Shown piece by piece: positions 6,023 to 7,756 of a stretch of DNA of 7,756 bases. The notes beneath the pieces are model-generated. The model saw only the letters and a program-made list of their open reading frames with translations. It had not been told where the DNA came from and ran no database searches. Source of the DNA: Synergistaceae bacterium (GTDB taxonomy: Bacteria; Synergistota; Synergistia; Synergistales; Aminobacteriaceae); NCBI GenBank assembly GCA_031273365.1, contig JAISSA010000069.1, positions 1 to 7,756 of the forward strand, given 5' to 3'. Position 1 is the stretch's first letter. Each line of letters opens with the position of its first letter. Made by a program: the position numbers and the translations under genes.

Positions 6023-7267
6023 TTAACCGGGGCACACGGTCGCGGGGGATCGGTATTGCGTCAGGCAGTCGCTCCATACGGAGACAGAACGCTCCGTCGT
6101 CGTGCCGTTGACGCGATCCGATTTTCCGCCGCCGCGCGCCTTCAGCTCCGGAAAGCGCTTCAGGAATCCGCTCAGATCGACGTCGACCTCCGCGCCGCGC
6201 AGCAGAATGAAGGGAAAAGGCTCCTCCGGCGCGTCCGGAAGCAGGACGAGACAGAAGGCGTCGGGGTGTTCGACGACGCAGTTGTGCGCCGGGGCCGAGA
6301 GGAGCTCCTTCGTCAGTCCGGGCAACAGCGCGAAGAAAAGGGGCCGGTCCGCCGCGCGGCGCTCTTCCCACGGGATGGAGAGGTAGCCGCGCATTTTTTC
6401 CGAGATCTGACGAAGCGCCGCGTTTTCGGCCTTCTGTCGGGCGAAGACGTCCATAAGCCTGTCGGCGGGACAGCCGACCTCCCGCAACAGACGCCGCATC
6501 GTGCGCGTATAGCCGCGCGTGAGGTCCTCCGTTCGGACCGTAAAGCGGACCTCCCACTCGGGGGCCGAGCCGTTGAAGCCCGTCACCATGAAGCCGCCGA
6601 TCTCGCCCGTGCGCGCGACGTGCGTCCCGGAGCAGGCCGTGGCGTCGATGCCGGCGACGCGAACCACACGGACCCGCTCGTCGTGAATGCGCTCCCATTT
6701 TGCCTTCAGCTCGGGGATTGCCTCCGCTTCCTCCCGCGACGTCAGGAACGACTCCACCGGCAGGTCCCGGCGGATGGCGTCCACGGTCATCTCCTCGATC
6801 CCGAAGAGCCCCTCCCAGGAGAGCGTCCCGTCGTAATGAACGTAGACGACGCTCTCGTCGACGCCTATGTTCACCTTCAGCGTCTCCAGACCCTCGCACG
6901 CGTTCTCCTGCAGGCGGGAAAAGATGTGCTGGCCCGTGTGCATCCGGGACAAAATCGCGTTGCGTTCCGCATCGACCTCCGCGATGACCTCCATGCCGTT
7001 TTGGAGCAGCCCCGCGGTCACCTTCAGGTCGAGGATCGTCGACCCGTCCTCCCTGCGCCTGCGCGCGTCGAGCACCTCCGCGCAAAAACCCGAGCCCCGC
7101 AGCTTCCCCGTATCGCCGGGCTGACCTCCGCCGGCAACGTGGAAGGGCGACTCCGCGAGGACGACCTGTGCCCTTTTGTCGTCGGGCCTGCCGCCGGTTT
7201 TACCTTCACATCGAAGAACTTCGAGGACTTTTGTGTGCTTCGTTGTTTCGCCGCTCATGAGAAACAC
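6023..7267 (-). CDS. alaX: AlaX-type alanyl-tRNA editing protein with C-terminal DHHA1-like region
   Basis: A 414-residue stand-alone relative of the alanyl-tRNA synthetase editing domain, which hydrolyses mischarged Ser- or Gly-tRNA(Ala) in the cytoplasm. The N-terminal part has PFHVAGGGQPGDTG (41-54), the conserved strand preceding the active site. The zinc ligands are visible as HTGQH (His110, His114) and CSGTH (Cys212, His216). A helical section (about 245-290) joins a C-terminal region with GGGKSD at 379-384, the glycine-rich motif of DHHA1 domains. Length and order match the long AlaX class of about 400 residues; no aminoacylation domain is present. The longest frame starts at GTG 7267, but ATG 7258 (MSGETTKHTK) is equally plausible because neither has a clear ribosome binding site. 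An AT-rich TTATAA at 7277-7282 lies so close that the mRNA leader may be very short. The function of the family is well established; substrate preference (Ser or Gly) is not readable here. Confidence 0.9.
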   Translation of the reverse strand: MFLMSGETTKHTKVLEVLRCEGKTGGRPDDKRAQVVLAESPFHVAGGGQPGDTGKLRGSGFCAEVLDARRRREDGSTILDLKVTAGLLQNGMEVIAEVDAERNAILSRMHTGQHIFSRLQENACEGLETLKVNIGVDESVVYVHYDGTLSWEGLFGIEEMTVDAIRRDLPVESFLTSREEAEAIPELKAKWERIHDERVRVVRVAGIDATACSGTHVARTGEIGGFMVTGFNGSAPEWEVRFTVRTEDLTRGYTRTMRRLLREVGCPADRLMDVFARQKAENAALRQISEKMRGYLSIPWEERRAADRPLFFALLPGLTKELLSAPAHNCVVEHPDAFCLVLLPDAPEEPFPFILLRGAEVDVDLSGFLKRFPELKARGGGKSDRVNGTTTERSVSVWSDCLTQYRSPATVCPG

Positions 7268-7482
7268 CGTTCTTTCTTATAATCTTTCTAAACATTCAAA
7301 CTCAGGGGGGCGGAGCTCGCTCAGCCCTGGGCTTCGCTGGCCCCCCTGAAACCCCCAATATTTCCCTGAGTGCCTGCAGGATGGAGTTGGGCGCACAGGG
7401 TTTGAACGGATACGAATCTTTCAGCTGCCTGCCTTGTATTTTACGCCAAATCTGCCAGTTCGTGTTTTATAACCCCCGAGCC
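7268..7482. other. noncoding gap between divergent alaX and csoR
   Basis: Apart from the G/C-tract hairpin (7302-7349) and the 8-base palindrome CCTGCAGG (7373-7380), I see no gene here. A + strand frame at 7381-7566 runs through the csoR promoter and both operators, lacks a ribosome binding site and is not credible. On the alaX side TTATAA (7277-7282) could serve as a -10 box, but no good -35 box accompanies it. Confidence 0.6.
7302..7349. repeat. G/C-tract inverted repeat between alaX and csoR
   Basis: TCAGGGGGGC (7302-7311) and GCCCCCCTGA (7340-7349) are perfect 10-base complementary arms around 28 bases. Those contain the palindrome GAGCTC and a nested AGCCC/GGGCT pair. The left side can alternatively pair with a second arm: ACTCAGGG (7300-7307) with CCCTGAGT (7364-7371). 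No T tract follows on either strand, and it lies between divergent genes, so it is not an ordinary terminator. It resembles an intergenic palindromic element (REP-like), but no second copy is present in the window to test this. Confidence 0.55.
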
Positions 7483-7511
7483 TTGACTTATATACCCCTG
7501 TGGGGTATATT
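7483..7511 (+). promoter_or_regulatory. csoR promoter
   Basis: TTGACT (7483-7488), a 17-base spacer and TATATT (7506-7511) form a strong sigma70-type promoter, predicting a start near 7518. The leader would be about 45 bases. Both the spacer and the start region are occupied by CsoR-type inverted repeats, so binding would block RNA polymerase. Confidence 0.85.
7490..7510. promoter_or_regulatory. CsoR operator 1 (in the promoter spacer)
   Basis: ATATACCCC (7490-7498) and GGGGTATAT (7502-7510) are perfect 9-base arms around TGT. The AT-flanked C4/G4 pattern is the known operator form of the CsoR family. It covers the spacer and part of the -10 box of the csoR promoter. Confidence 0.85.
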
Positions 7512-7517
7512 TTGTGC

Positions 7518-7534
7518 ATACCCCATGGGGGTAT
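7518..7534. promoter_or_regulatory. CsoR operator 2 (over the transcription start)
   Basis: ATACCCC (7518-7524) and GGGGTAT (7528-7534) are perfect 7-base arms around ATG. It has the same core as operator 1, with a centre-to-centre distance of 26 bases, and overlaps the predicted transcription start. The two sites together suggest cooperative or stacked repressor binding. Confidence 0.8.
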
Positions 7535-7562
7535 ATAAATTCTGCGGAAATCGGGTGGTCTC

Positions 7563-7756
7563 ATGAATTGGAACACGGATGCCGACAGGGACGTCGTTCG
7601 ACGTCTCAAGCGCATCGAGGGGCAGGTTCGCGGCATCATCAAGATGGTGGAGGAGGACAAGTCCTGCGAGGACATCCTCATTCAGATCGGCTCGGCCAAG
7701 GCCGCGCTGCACAAGGTGGGACAGATCATTCTGGAGGGACATCTGCATCATTGCGT
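7563..7756 (+). CDS. csoR: CsoR-family metal-sensing repressor (3' end outside window)
   Basis: The first 64 residues of a small all-helical DNA-binding repressor are present. LKRIEGQVRGIIKMVEEDK (15-33) is the family's helix with the conserved RIEGQVRGI. Cys35 follows, then DILIQIGSAKAALHKVG, and GHLHHC gives His60 and Cys64. The Cys-His-Cys set at 35/60/64 matches the Cu(I) ligands of M. tuberculosis CsoR (Cys36, His61, Cys65) and differs from the sulfide sensor CstR, which lacks the His. In the family, apo-protein binds DNA and metal releases it. The ATG at 7563 follows a weak GGGTGG (7553-7558). Two operator copies in its own promoter indicate autorepression. A copper ATPase or chaperone gene is expected downstream but is not visible. 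Copper is the most likely ligand; Ni/Co (RcnR) or formaldehyde (FrmR) sensing is less likely from these residues. Confidence 0.92.
   Translation, partial: MNWNTDADRDVVRRLKRIEGQVRGIIKMVEEDKSCEDILIQIGSAKAALHKVGQIILEGHLHHC

Noticed and set aside
5847..7085. 412-codon minus-strand frame overlapping alaX and the secreted-protein start
   Set aside because: Same strand as alaX in a shifted frame; composition is Arg/Gly-rich and the AlaX zinc motifs are in the other frame.
4982..7282. 766-codon open frame on the + strand, antisense to alaX and the secreted-protein gene
   Set aside because: It is opposite two genes with clear family motifs or a signal peptide, crosses their intergenic region, has no ribosome binding site, and its Arg/Ala/Gly/Asp-rich product is what GC-rich antisense frames yield.
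7381..7566. 61-codon + strand frame before csoR
   Set aside because: It runs through the csoR promoter and both operators, has no ribosome binding site, and overlaps the csoR start.

Overview
The window comes from a GC-rich bacterial chromosome (GC judged by eye, with AT-rich gaps between genes). The H2O-forming type NADH oxidase, the ABC system with two RbsC-like permeases, the AlaX editing protein and the CsoR-type sensor would fit an anaerobic or oxygen-sensitive bacterium such as a Synergistota or Firmicutes member. No rRNA or other reliable taxonomic marker is present, so this placement is an inference only.

Layout. On the + strand from the left edge lies the end of an ABC importer operon: the 3' part of a double-NBD ATPase gene (1-447), then two inner-membrane permeases (444-1535 and 1532-2656), each overlapping its upstream neighbour by 4 bases, then a probable 55-residue small ORF (2673-2840). 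A hairpin terminator at 2905-2940 separates this operon from convergent genes on the minus strand. Reading leftwards from 7267, the minus strand carries an AlaX-type alanyl-tRNA editing protein (7267-6023), a secreted protein with an Asp-rich linker (5965-4835), a 63-residue unknown protein with its own promoter and ribosome binding site (4770-4579), an NADH oxidase (4533-3193) and tRNA-Cys(GCA) (3028-2955). A sigma70-like promoter and three AT-rich repeats precede the tRNA, and the terminator follows it.

At the right edge, divergent from alaX across a 295-base gap, a + strand CsoR-family metal-sensing repressor gene starts at 7563 and runs off the window. Its promoter (TTGACT, 17-base spacer, TATATT) carries two CsoR-type inverted repeats, one in the spacer and one just past the -10 box. 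This is a clear autoregulatory switch and implies a metal (probably copper) resistance gene beyond the edge.

The genes do not form one visible pathway: nutrient import, oxygen/NADH disposal, tRNA quality control and metal sensing lie side by side. I did not find a defence system, CRISPR array, insertion sequence or other clearly new multi-gene system. The least explained items are the 63-residue protein placed before nox, the small ORF ending the ABC operon, the repeats in the tRNA-Cys leader, and a G/C-tract hairpin between alaX and csoR.
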